A stretch of 64,000 nucleotides of DNA from Kitasatospora terrestris (GTDB taxonomy: Bacteria > Actinomycetota > Actinomycetes > Streptomycetales > Streptomycetaceae), in NCBI RefSeq assembly GCF_039542905.1, contig NZ_BAABIS010000001.1, positions 3,534,001 to 3,598,000 of the forward strand. The letters run 5' to 3'. Within the stretch, counting starts at the first letter, position 1. Every line of letters starts with the position of its first letter. Of the stretch, positions 57,066 through 64,000 are shown one piece after another. The notes under the pieces are model-generated. The model had not been told where the DNA came from, did not search any database, and saw only the letters and a list, made by a program, of their open reading frames with translations. The translations under genes were made by a program, and so were the position numbers.

Positions 57066-58064
57066 TCAGTCCCAGAGGGCGCCGAGGGCGAGGAGTTCGT
57101 CGCGGTGCTCGATCCGCTCGACCCAGTCGGCCGGCCAGGCGGCGGCGCCGTGGTGGGCGCCGGCGAAGGCGCCGGCCAGGCAGGCGATCGAGTCGGAGTC
57201 GCCGGAGGAGCAGGCGCCGCGCCGGACCGCCGCGACCGGGTCGTCGGGGAACAGCAGGAAGCACAGCAGGGCGGTGGCGAAGGCCTCTTCGGCGATCCAC
57301 CCCTCGCCGGTGATCTCGCACGGGTCGCCGTCCCGCGCGGGCCGGGCCAGCGCCGCGTCGAGCCGGTCGAGGACGGCCAGGCAGTCGTCCCATCCGCGGG
57401 CGATGAACTCCTCGGCGGAGTGGTCCTGGGCGCGCGCGGCCAGGTCGCCGAGCCAGAACGCGTCGTAACGGGTGCGGTTGGCGAGGGCGTGCTCGCGCAG
57501 TCGGGCGGGCAGCTCGGCCGGGGCGACGCCCTCGGCGAGCCGGCGGACGGTGAACGCGGTGAGTTCACTGGCGGCCAGCGCGGTCGGGTGGCCGTGGGTC
57601 AGCCCGGACTGCAGCTGGGCCGCCCCGGCGACCTGGCGGTCGGTCAGCTCGCGGACCAGGCCGAGCGGGGCGACCCGCATGTTGGCGCCGCAGCCCTTGG
57701 AGCCGATGTCACTGGCCTCCTGCCAGGGCCGCCCCGGCCTGCTGAGCCGCCAGCAGGACTTCATGCAGGTCATGCCGGGCGCCCGGTTGTTCTCCGGGGA
57801 GCGCCACCACTCCACGAACTCCTCGCGCAGCGGCCGCTCCAGGCGCAGCGGGACGAGCGGGCCGGCCGCGAGGGCGGCCTTGAGGGCGCGGGCGAGGGCG
57901 AGCGTCATCTGGGTGTCGTCGGTGACCAGCGCCTTCTCGGGGAGCGGGAGTTCGCGCCAGTCGGGGGTGCTCCGGGTGAGCTCGTCCCAGGGGGTGAACT
58001 CGGTGGGCTTGCCGAGGGCGTCGCCGATCGCCAGGCCCAGCATCGCTCCGGTCGCCCGCTTCAT
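57066..58064 (-). CDS. ADP-ribosylglycohydrolase family protein (copy 2)
   Basis: A 332-residue DraG/ARH family protein. It has MLGLAIGDALGKPTEF, TDDTQM beginning at residue 48, SKGCGANMRVAPLGLV and SSGDSDSIACLAGAFAGAHHG. Both metal-binding motifs are intact. It differs widely from copy 1 in the middle part, so this is not a recent duplication. It lies 12 bp after the P450 gene on the same strand. Confidence 0.9.
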   Translation of the reverse strand: MKRATGAMLGLAIGDALGKPTEFTPWDELTRSTPDWRELPLPEKALVTDDTQMTLALARALKAALAAGPLVPLRLERPLREEFVEWWRSPENNRAPGMTCMKSCWRLSRPGRPWQEASDIGSKGCGANMRVAPLGLVRELTDRQVAGAAQLQSGLTHGHPTALAASELTAFTVRRLAEGVAPAELPARLREHALANRTRYDAFWLGDLAARAQDHSAEEFIARGWDDCLAVLDRLDAALARPARDGDPCEITGEGWIAEEAFATALLCFLLFPDDPVAAVRRGACSSGDSDSIACLAGAFAGAHHGAAAWPADWVERIEHRDELLALGALWD

Positions 58065-58076
58065 GTCCCGCCGCCC

Positions 58077-59291
58077 TCACCGGATCTCGACGATCAGTTC
58101 CTCCAGGCCGCGGATCACGTAGCCCGGGCGCCAGACGGGTTCGCTGACCAGCGAGAGCCCGGGGGCCCGGCGCAGCAGTGCGCCGTACGACTCGGTGAGC
58201 TCCATTCTGGCGAGCGGCGCGCCCAGGCAGAAGTGGATTCCGGCACCGAAGGTGATGTGCGGGTTGTCGGCGCGGCCGAGGTCGAGGCGGTCGGGGTCGG
58301 CGAAGCGGGCGGGGTCGCGGTTGGCGGAGCCGAAGAGCAGGGCGACCTCCGACCCGCGCGGGATCGTCACGCCGGCCACCTCGATGTCCTCCAGCACCCA
58401 GCGTTCGAACATCTGCAGCGGGGTGTCCCAGCGCATCAGTTCCTCGACGGCGGTGGGCAGGAGCGCGTCGACGGAGCCGCGCAGCCGGGCGAGTTCGCCG
58501 GGGTTGCGGAAGAGCGCCCACCAGCCGTTGCCGGTGGTGTTGACGGTGGCCTCGTGGCCGGCGTTGAGCAGCAGGACGCAGGTGGAGACCGTCTCCTGCT
58601 CGCTGAGCACGTCACCCTCGTCGGCGACCTGGGCGAGCCGGCTGATCAGGTCCTCGCCGGGAGCGGCACGGCGTTCGCGGATCAGTGCGCGCAGGTAGTC
58701 GGAGAACTCGACACTGGCCCGGACGGCCCGCTCGGCGGTCTCCGGGCCCGGGTTCAGCTCGAACATCCCGGTGATGTCGGCGGACCAGGGCCTCAGCAGG
58801 TGCCGGTCGGATTCGGGGACGCCGAGCATCTCGGCGATCACCGCGACCGGCAGCGGTTCGGCGACCTCGGCGATCAGGTCGCCGCCGCCGTCCGCCAGCA
58901 GCCCGCCGACCAGCTCGTCGGCGAGCCGGGCGACGGTGGGCCGCAGGGATTCGACCATGCGCGGGGTGAAGGCCTTGGAGACCAGCCGGCGGATCCGGGT
59001 GTGGTCGGGGGCCTCCAGGTCGAGCAGCCCGTGGTCGTTGAGGGTGTGGAAGGGCTCGTGCGCGGGGTCGGGCGCGGGCCGGCCGAACTCCTCGTGGGTG
59101 AAGCGGTGGGTGTAGGTGCGGCCGAGCCGGCGGTCCCGGAGCAGCGCGCTGACGTCGGCGTACCGGGAGACCAGCCACTGGCCGCTGGGCTCGTACCAGC
59201 TGACCGGTGCGTTCGCCCGCAGGTCGGCGTAGGCGTCGTACGGGTGCGCCACGAACTCGGCCGACCACGGGTCGAACGTACCGGTCGCCAT
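58077..59291 (-). CDS. Cytochrome P450
   Basis: A 404-residue soluble class I P450 with an I-helix AGHEAT (244-249), the ExxR pair E284/R287, and the heme loop FGAGIHFCLGAPLARME with C355 as iron ligand. The usual acid-alcohol pair of the I-helix is partly changed (E-A-T). No ferredoxin or reductase gene is near, so electron partners must lie elsewhere. It starts 3 bp after the sirtuin stop. Substrate unknown. Confidence 0.95.
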   Translation of the reverse strand: MATGTFDPWSAEFVAHPYDAYADLRANAPVSWYEPSGQWLVSRYADVSALLRDRRLGRTYTHRFTHEEFGRPAPDPAHEPFHTLNDHGLLDLEAPDHTRIRRLVSKAFTPRMVESLRPTVARLADELVGGLLADGGGDLIAEVAEPLPVAVIAEMLGVPESDRHLLRPWSADITGMFELNPGPETAERAVRASVEFSDYLRALIRERRAAPGEDLISRLAQVADEGDVLSEQETVSTCVLLLNAGHEATVNTTGNGWWALFRNPGELARLRGSVDALLPTAVEELMRWDTPLQMFERWVLEDIEVAGVTIPRGSEVALLFGSANRDPARFADPDRLDLGRADNPHITFGAGIHFCLGAPLARMELTESYGALLRRAPGLSLVSEPVWRPGYVIRGLEELIVEIR

Positions 59292-59294
59292 CGA

Positions 59295-60059
59295 TCACTC
59301 CCTGCTCGTCGGGGTGCCATCGTAGGCACCGGCGACGATCCTCCCGACCAGGGCGGGCAGCGCGGTGGAGATCGGTTGGCGGATCACCTCGACGGCGTCC
59401 GCGTCGTACGGCGTGGGTTCGCCGTTGACGACGATCAGCCGGGCGCCGTGCTCCAGGGCGATCCGCGGCAGTGCGGCCGCCGGGTTCACCTGCAGGCTGC
59501 TGCCGACCGCGACGAACAGGTCGCAGGCCTTGGCGACGGCGTCCGCCTTGTCGATCACCACGGGGTCGAGCATCTCGCCGAACATCACGGTGCACGGCTT
59601 GAGCACGCCGCCGCAGGCCTCGCAGGCCGGGTCGTCCTCGCCGGCGGCGACCCGGGCCAGCGCCGCGTCCATACCGCTGCGCACCCGGCACTTCACGCAC
59701 TGCACCTCGGTGGCGGTGCCGTGCAGTTCGATCACCTTGCGGGCCGGCAGTCCGGCCCGCTGGTGCAGGCCGTCGACGTTCTGGGTGAGCACCCGCATCG
59801 GCACCCCGGAGCGTTCCAGGTCGACCAGCGCGCGGTGGCCGGCGTTGGGCTCGGCGGCGGCCGCACCGATGTCCCGGCGCATCAGCCAGGAGCGGCGGCG
59901 CACGTCCGGGTCGGCCAGGTACGGGCCGATGGTGACCAGCTCCTGCGCGCTCGGGTCGCGCTGCCAGAGCCCCTGCGGGCCACGGTAGTCGGGGATGCCT
60001 GAGTCGGTGGAGATGCCGGCGCCGGTCATCACGGCGATCAGCGGACGCTTCTGGGTCAT
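59295..60059 (-). CDS. NAD-dependent protein deacylase (sirtuin, Sir2 family)
   Basis: A 254-residue enzyme with GAGISTDSGIPDYR (residues 13-26), TQNVDGLH (92-99), the catalytic H113 in ELHGT, and the zinc cysteines C121, C124, C146 and C149. It consumes NAD and releases O-acyl-ADP-ribose and nicotinamide. The ATG at 60059 is chosen by conservation; the longer frame overlaps the region upstream without homology. It forms one minus-strand unit with the P450 and ADP-ribosylglycohydrolase copy 2. Confidence 0.93.
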   Translation of the reverse strand: MTQKRPLIAVMTGAGISTDSGIPDYRGPQGLWQRDPSAQELVTIGPYLADPDVRRRSWLMRRDIGAAAAEPNAGHRALVDLERSGVPMRVLTQNVDGLHQRAGLPARKVIELHGTATEVQCVKCRVRSGMDAALARVAAGEDDPACEACGGVLKPCTVMFGEMLDPVVIDKADAVAKACDLFVAVGSSLQVNPAAALPRIALEHGARLIVVNGEPTPYDADAVEVIRQPISTALPALVGRIVAGAYDGTPTSRE

Positions 60060-60171
60060 GCCCGGACCGTACGGCGCTCCGGCCGCCGGACGCCACCGGA
60101 AAAACCCGGTGCGGCGGGCGCCGGCCGGGCGCACACTGACCGGGCGTCCCCCCGAACCGAAGGAGCCCCAC

Positions 60172-60578
60172 TTGCAGGGTGCCGTCACCGTGTCGCCGTC
60201 CCAGGTACCGGAGTTGCTGCTGGGTCTGGCCACCGTCCGGCCGGTCTTCCTGTGGGGCGCGCCCGGCATCGGGAAGTCCTCGCTGGTCCGGGAGTTCGCC
60301 GACTCGCTGGGCCTGGAGTGCGTCAGCCTGATCGGCACCCAGCTGGGCCGGAGGAGATCGCCGGACGGGACCGGGTCCGCGGGCGGGGCGGCACCGTGCT
60401 GCAGCCCGGCGTCGACCTGCTGGAACGGGCCGAGGACTTCCCGCCCGGCGCACCCGTCCTGGTGATCACCGACGGCGAGTGCGACGTGCTGCGGATCCGG
60501 CGCGAGCACGCGTACCTGGTGCCGCAGGCCGCCGGCCTGCCCTTCACGCCGCGCGGGCCGGTGTTCCGGATGCGCTGA
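60172..60578 (+). pseudogene. Deletion-fusion remnant of a MoxR ATPase/VWA gene pair
   Basis: It starts at TTG 60172 after AAGGAG. About 58 codons encode the N-terminus of a MoxR-type AAA ATPase (GAPGIGKSSLVREFA P-loop, then SLIGTQL). At about 60345 the frame shifts, and the downstream frame encodes the end of a VWA-domain partner protein (GRGGTVLQPGVDLLERAEDF, VLVITDGECDVL, FTPRGPVFRM) up to 60578. The middle of both genes is gone, so neither product can be made. The 3' end overlaps the opposite-strand membrane gene by 35 bp. Confidence 0.75.
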
Positions 60579-61143
60579 CCCGGCCGGCCGGGCGGGCCAG
60601 CGGGGCGAAGGCGGCCAGGTAGAGCAGGCCGCCGACCGGCAGCAGGTCCAGCGTGACGGCGGGCAGCGCGCTCGCCAGGAACACCAGCACCGGGCTCCAC
60701 CAGGGCAGCCGGCGGACCACGGCGGCGCCGACGGCCAGTGCCAGCAGGCCGACGTACAGCAGCAGCGGGCCCGCCGAGTAGAACGCCGGCACCACCCCGG
60801 CGTGCGACTGGATCCGGTCGAACATCGCGTGCTGCTCGGCCTTGTCGGCGGCCGCCGCGCCGACGTACAGGTCGATGCCGGCCTGGCCGAGCGAGCAGGC
60901 CACGCCGAGCACGGTCGCGCCCAGCCCGGCCCCGGCGGCGGTCCGTCCCACGGCGGTGCGCGGCCGGATGCGGCGGTGCACCTCGGCCAGGCCGATGCCG
61001 AGCAGCAGCAGCCCTGCGAACAGGGCGAGGTGCCCGATCGTCCAACCCGGGCCCGGCTGCCGGGAGCCCGGGACCAGTCGGACCGTGCCGTACAGGGTGA
61101 GCAGAAGGGGCGCGGACAGCAGTGCCTTGGTACCCGGGTTCAT
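60544..61143 (-). CDS. Hypothetical membrane protein
   Basis: A 199-residue protein with about five helices (for example WTIGHLALFAGLLLLGIGLA and PLLLYVGLLALAVGAAVV). I do not recognise a family. It starts at ATG 61143 and its 3' end overlaps the MoxR::VWA remnant on the plus strand by 35 bp. The gene before it on the minus strand is the response regulator, 105 bp away. Confidence 0.65.
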   Translation of the reverse strand: MNPGTKALLSAPLLLTLYGTVRLVPGSRQPGPGWTIGHLALFAGLLLLGIGLAEVHRRIRPRTAVGRTAAGAGLGATVLGVACSLGQAGIDLYVGAAAADKAEQHAMFDRIQSHAGVVPAFYSAGPLLLYVGLLALAVGAAVVRRLPWWSPVLVFLASALPAVTLDLLPVGGLLYLAAFAPLARPAGRVSASGTPARAA

Positions 61144-61248
61144 CGTGAACTCCTCCGGTGCGGTGTCTGGTTCGCTGCCCAGCCTGCCGCCGCCGGGGCA
61201 CCCTCCGGATCGCCGGTGCCGGTGATCCCCGCCCCTCCCCCGTGCGAG

Positions 61249-61965
61249 CTAGGGGATCTCCCGGAGGGGTTCTCCCCCATCCGCCGAGCCCGCCACCACC
61301 GCCCCCGACTCGTACGCGAAGACCACCGCGTGCACCCGGTCGCGCAACTGCAACTTGGCCAGCACGTTGCTGACATGGGTCTTCACGGTGTGCTCGCTGA
61401 CCACCAGGTCGGCGGCGATCTCGGCGTTGGACAGGCCCCGGGCGAGCAGCCGCAGGGTCTCCGCCTCACGGGCCGTCAGCTGCTCCAGCAGCCGCGAGGG
61501 CGCCCGCGAGGGCTGCGCCGGGCCGCCGCCGGCCGCCCCCCGCCGGGCGGTGAACTCACCGATCAGCCGCCGGGTGACGGACGGCGCCAGCAGCGCCTCG
61601 CCGGAGGCGACCATCCTGACGCCGTGCGCCAGGTCGTCCCGCCGGACGTCCTTCAGCAGGAAGCCGCTGGCCCCCGCGTACAGCGCGTCGTAGACGTAGT
61701 CGTCGATGTCGAACGTGGTCAGCATGATCACCTTGCAGTCCGGGAACTCCGCGCAGACCCGCCGGGCCGCCTCCAGCCCGTCCATCACCGGCATCCGGAC
61801 GTCGAGCAGCAGCACGTCCGGGGCGTGCGCGCGGACCGCCTCGATCGCCTGCTCCCCGTCGGCGGCCTCGGCCACCACCTCGATGTCCGGCTGCGCGTCC
61901 AGGATCATGCCGAACCCGGCCCGCACCAGCTCCTGGTCGTCCGCGACGACCACCCGAATCGGCAT
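61249..61965 (-). CDS. NarL/LuxR-family response regulator
   Basis: A 238-residue transcription regulator. The receiver domain (1-120) has D9 and D10, the phospho-acceptor D55 in LLLDVRMPVMDG and K105 in FLLKD. The LuxR-type HTH lies about residues 170-235, with LTAREAETLRLLARGLSNAE and SEHTVKTHVSNVLAKL. The ATG at 61965 starts the receiver domain; the longer frame upstream overlaps the kinase gene. It follows the sensor kinase with a 29-bp gap. Confidence 0.95.
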   Translation of the reverse strand: MPIRVVVADDQELVRAGFGMILDAQPDIEVVAEAADGEQAIEAVRAHAPDVLLLDVRMPVMDGLEAARRVCAEFPDCKVIMLTTFDIDDYVYDALYAGASGFLLKDVRRDDLAHGVRMVASGEALLAPSVTRRLIGEFTARRGAAGGGPAQPSRAPSRLLEQLTAREAETLRLLARGLSNAEIAADLVVSEHTVKTHVSNVLAKLQLRDRVHAVVFAYESGAVVAGSADGGEPLREIP

Positions 61966-61994
61966 CTCCCGCCCTCTCTCCACGCCCGTTGCCA

Positions 61995-63155
61995 CTACGC
62001 CTGCAGGGGCAGCCGCGCCGCCACCCTGAACCCGCGCCCGCTCGGGCCGGGGCCCGCCTGCGCGCTGCCGCCGCAGGCCGCGGCCCGCTCCCTGATCGAC
62101 ACCAGTCCGCGGCCGCCCGACCACCCGCTGACCGCGTCCGTCGGGCCGACCGCCCCGCGGCCGTCGTCACTGACCTCCACCGCCAGCTCCGCACCCGCCC
62201 TGGCCACCCGGACGGTCACCCGGGAGGCCTCCGCGTGCTTGACCGTGTTGGTCAGCGCCTCCTGGACGATCCGGTACGCCGCCGCCTGCACGTCCGCCGG
62301 CCCGCACTCCTCGATCCGGGCGTCCACCCGGACTCCGGACGCGCGCACCCGCTCGACCACGGCGGGCAGTTCGGCCAGCCGGGGCTGCGGGGCGAGCAGC
62401 GGCCCGGCCCCGTCCTCCTTCAGCACCCCGAGCACCCTGCGCAGCTGCACCATCGCGTCGCGACCCGAGTCGGCGATGGTGTCGAAGGTCCGCACCGCCC
62501 GGTCCGGATCGCTGCGGACCACCAGCGGACCGGCCTCCGCCTGGATCACCATCAGCGAGACGGCGTGCGCCAGGATGTCGTGCATCTCCCGGGCGATCCT
62601 GGCCCGCTCCTCGGCGACCGCCCGGGCCGCGTCGCTGGCCGCGCGCAGTTCGACCTGGTGCGCCCGCTCCGCCTCCACGCTGGCGAGCCGGCGCAGCTCG
62701 CGCACCAGCGAGCCGAAGACGAAGCTGCCGACCGAGACCAGCAGGCTGAACAGCGCGCCGCTCGGCGATCGGGTGCCCACGATGTTGCCGACCACCAGGA
62801 CCGCCAGGGTCAGCAGCCGCTGCCAGTCCCGGCCGCGGTCGGCCAGCGTGTATATCGCGACCACGGCGAAGACCTGCACCTGGGGCATCACCGAGTGGGC
62901 CACCACCGACAGCGCCGCGGCGGGAACGGTGCTGGCAAGCAGCACCGCACCGGGGAAGCGCCGCCGCCACGGCAGTGCGAAGGACGAGGAGGCCGCCAAC
63001 AGGTACACCCACCACGACCACGCCGGTGTGTCGTCGTACACCGACCACAGCGAGACGCCCGCCGAGAACAGCGCCAGCAGGGCATCGGCCACCATCGGAT
63101 CCACTCGGCCCAGCCGGTCCGAGAGCCACGCTCGCGCCCGCACCGCACGCTCCAT
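61995..63155 (-). CDS. Sensor histidine kinase (HisKA_3 type)
   Basis: A 386-residue membrane kinase. Residues about 20-150 hold five to six helices, the phospho-acceptor is H192 in REMHDILAHAVS, and the ATP-binding part includes EALTNTVKHAE, VSDDGRG and GLVSIRERA. The ATG at 63155 follows GGAGG. It forms a pair with the NarL-type regulator downstream. The signal is unknown; the lipoprotein gene upstream may be part of the same system. Confidence 0.95.
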   Translation of the reverse strand: MERAVRARAWLSDRLGRVDPMVADALLALFSAGVSLWSVYDDTPAWSWWVYLLAASSSFALPWRRRFPGAVLLASTVPAAALSVVAHSVMPQVQVFAVVAIYTLADRGRDWQRLLTLAVLVVGNIVGTRSPSGALFSLLVSVGSFVFGSLVRELRRLASVEAERAHQVELRAASDAARAVAEERARIAREMHDILAHAVSLMVIQAEAGPLVVRSDPDRAVRTFDTIADSGRDAMVQLRRVLGVLKEDGAGPLLAPQPRLAELPAVVERVRASGVRVDARIEECGPADVQAAAYRIVQEALTNTVKHAEASRVTVRVARAGAELAVEVSDDGRGAVGPTDAVSGWSGGRGLVSIRERAAACGGSAQAGPGPSGRGFRVAARLPLQA

Positions 63156-63228
63156 GTCCGCCCCTCCCCAGAGCTCCGGGGGACGATCATGCCGTACCAC
63201 CGGCGCCCGGCACGTCCTCCGGCCGGGG

Positions 63229-63897
63229 TCAGCCACGGGTGACCGTGACGTCACCGGTCCCGCTGCGGGCGGTGACCCGGCGCGGGGCGGAGGTCGAGCG
63301 CTCCACCCCCACCCGCACCTCGCCGGTGCCGGACCTGGCGTCCACGTCGTACGTCCGGCCGGTGGGCAGGGTGACCTCCACACTGCCGGTCGCACTGGTC
63401 GCCGTCACCTCGGCGGGAGCGTCCTCGAACGAGGCCCTGACCTCACCGGTACTGCTCTCCAGCCGGACCGCCGACGCCGTCAGCCCCCGCGCCACCACCC
63501 TCCCGGTCGAGCTCCGTGCCTCCACCCGGCCCGCCGGCCCGGTGATCCGCACGTCACCGGTCGAGTTGTGCACCGTCACCGCGGTGGCCTCGGGCACCTC
63601 CACCCGGTAGCCCACCGAGCAGTCCGAGCAGCGGTAGGACACGGTCAGCGTGCCGTCCACGACCTGGTGGACGGCCTCCGGGGCGCGGCCCCGGTACCGG
63701 TGGCGCTCCACCACCGTCAGCGCGCTGCCTCCGCTGACGACCTCGACGTCGCCGGTCGCCCCCTCCACCACCAGGGCCCTTACCGGCCCGTCGACCCCGT
63801 ACGCGATCTCACGGCGCTGCTCGGGCCCGATCGAGCACCCAGCCAGCACCCCCACCGCCACCGTACCCGCCGCGACCCACACCGATGTCCGCCTCAT
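63229..63897 (-). CDS. DUF4097 family lipoprotein
   Basis: A 222-residue protein. The ATG at 63897 gives a short basic start (MRRTS), a hydrophobic stretch and the lipobox LAGC (Cys at about residue 20), so it is probably a surface lipoprotein. The mature part is a beta-helix-like DUF4097 domain with repeated NSTGDV-, SSTGRV-, SSTGEV- and SGTGEV-type units of about 17-21 residues. A longer frame to 63957 is open but lacks a good start. It lies 73 bp before the kinase gene on the same strand. Function unknown. Confidence 0.85.
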   Translation of the reverse strand: MRRTSVWVAAGTVAVGVLAGCSIGPEQRREIAYGVDGPVRALVVEGATGDVEVVSGGSALTVVERHRYRGRAPEAVHQVVDGTLTVSYRCSDCSVGYRVEVPEATAVTVHNSTGDVRITGPAGRVEARSSTGRVVARGLTASAVRLESSTGEVRASFEDAPAEVTATSATGSVEVTLPTGRTYDVDARSGTGEVRVGVERSTSAPRRVTARSGTGDVTVTRG

Positions 63898-64000
63898 TGC
63901 GCCTGCTCCCACCCGGGCCCGGCCCCTCCGTGCCCACCTCAGCAGGCTCCTCCGCACCCGCCCCGCCCCGGATCCCCCGCCGGAGCCATCCGATCTCCTC

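Noticed and set aside
56745..60002. A 1085-codon open frame on the plus strand
   Set aside because: It runs opposite to the ADP-ribosylglycohydrolase, P450 and sirtuin genes; its composition is Gly/Val/Gln-rich with no domain. It is a GC-bias shadow.

Overview
The window is high-GC actinobacterial DNA of the Streptomyces/Kitasatospora type. The signs are strong G/C third-position bias, GTG and TTG starts, long perfect GC-rich hairpin terminators mostly without T-tracts, probable leaderless mRNAs, an rpsD-less alpha operon, and the linked order coaA / glmM-rpsI-rplM / truA / S10-spc-alpha / str. A talose-type reductase placed beside rfbABC leans towards Kitasatospora, but the sequence alone does not settle the genus. 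I saw no tRNA, rRNA, CRISPR array or insertion sequence.

Layout. 107-1096 is coaA. 1155-13408 is a surface-polysaccharide island: a PslG-like glycosidase on the plus strand faces eight tightly coupled minus-strand genes (GT2, small membrane protein, GT4, GT-C-like membrane protein, GT4, MOP flippase, polysaccharide pyruvyl transferase, GT4). It is capped by a LamG surface protein with its own strong promoter. 13539-35668 is the conserved core on the minus strand, in transcription order rpsJ-rplC-rplD-rplW-rplB-rpsS-rplV-rpsC-rplP-rpmC-rpsQ-rplN-rplX-rplE-rpsN-rpsH-rplF-rplR-rpsE-rpmD-rplO | secY-adk | map-mscL-infA-rpmJ-rpsM-rpsK | rpoA-rplQ | truA-ABC-F, then rplM-rpsI | glmM. Bars mark strong intercistronic hairpins.

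36103-46252 is a second glycan island. A minus-strand unit holds a GT-C transferase, a GT2, a DUF2304 protein, a flippase and rfbB. A divergent plus-strand unit holds rfbA, rfbC, a GT2, an extended SDR in the place of rmlD, and an acyltransferase. 46569-50903 is the str operon rpsL-rpsG-fusA-tuf on the minus strand, behind a near-consensus promoter at 51130-51158.

51184-63897 is mixed: a DUF1707/DUF4190 protein, an ABC exporter pair, a DUF2786 protein, two convergent ADP-ribosylglycohydrolases, a cytochrome P450, a sirtuin, a deletion-fusion remnant of a MoxR/VWA gene pair, a membrane protein, and a NarL-type two-component system with a DUF4097 lipoprotein.

How it works together. The two glycan islands carry precursor supply (dTDP-6-deoxyhexose), transferases, flippases and decorating enzymes (pyruvyl, acyl), so they plausibly build cell-envelope glycopolymers; glmM supplies the GlcN-1-P precursor of UDP-GlcNAc. 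The core supplies ribosome, RNA polymerase and Sec parts. The points most worth a second look are a T-tract terminator inside the S10 leader, an operator-like palindrome on a leaderless LamG promoter, the sirtuin/ADP-ribosylglycohydrolase cluster, the mscL insertion in the spc-alpha operon, the intercistronic hairpins, the MoxR::VWA remnant, a 15-bp minisatellite, and the missing rmlD.
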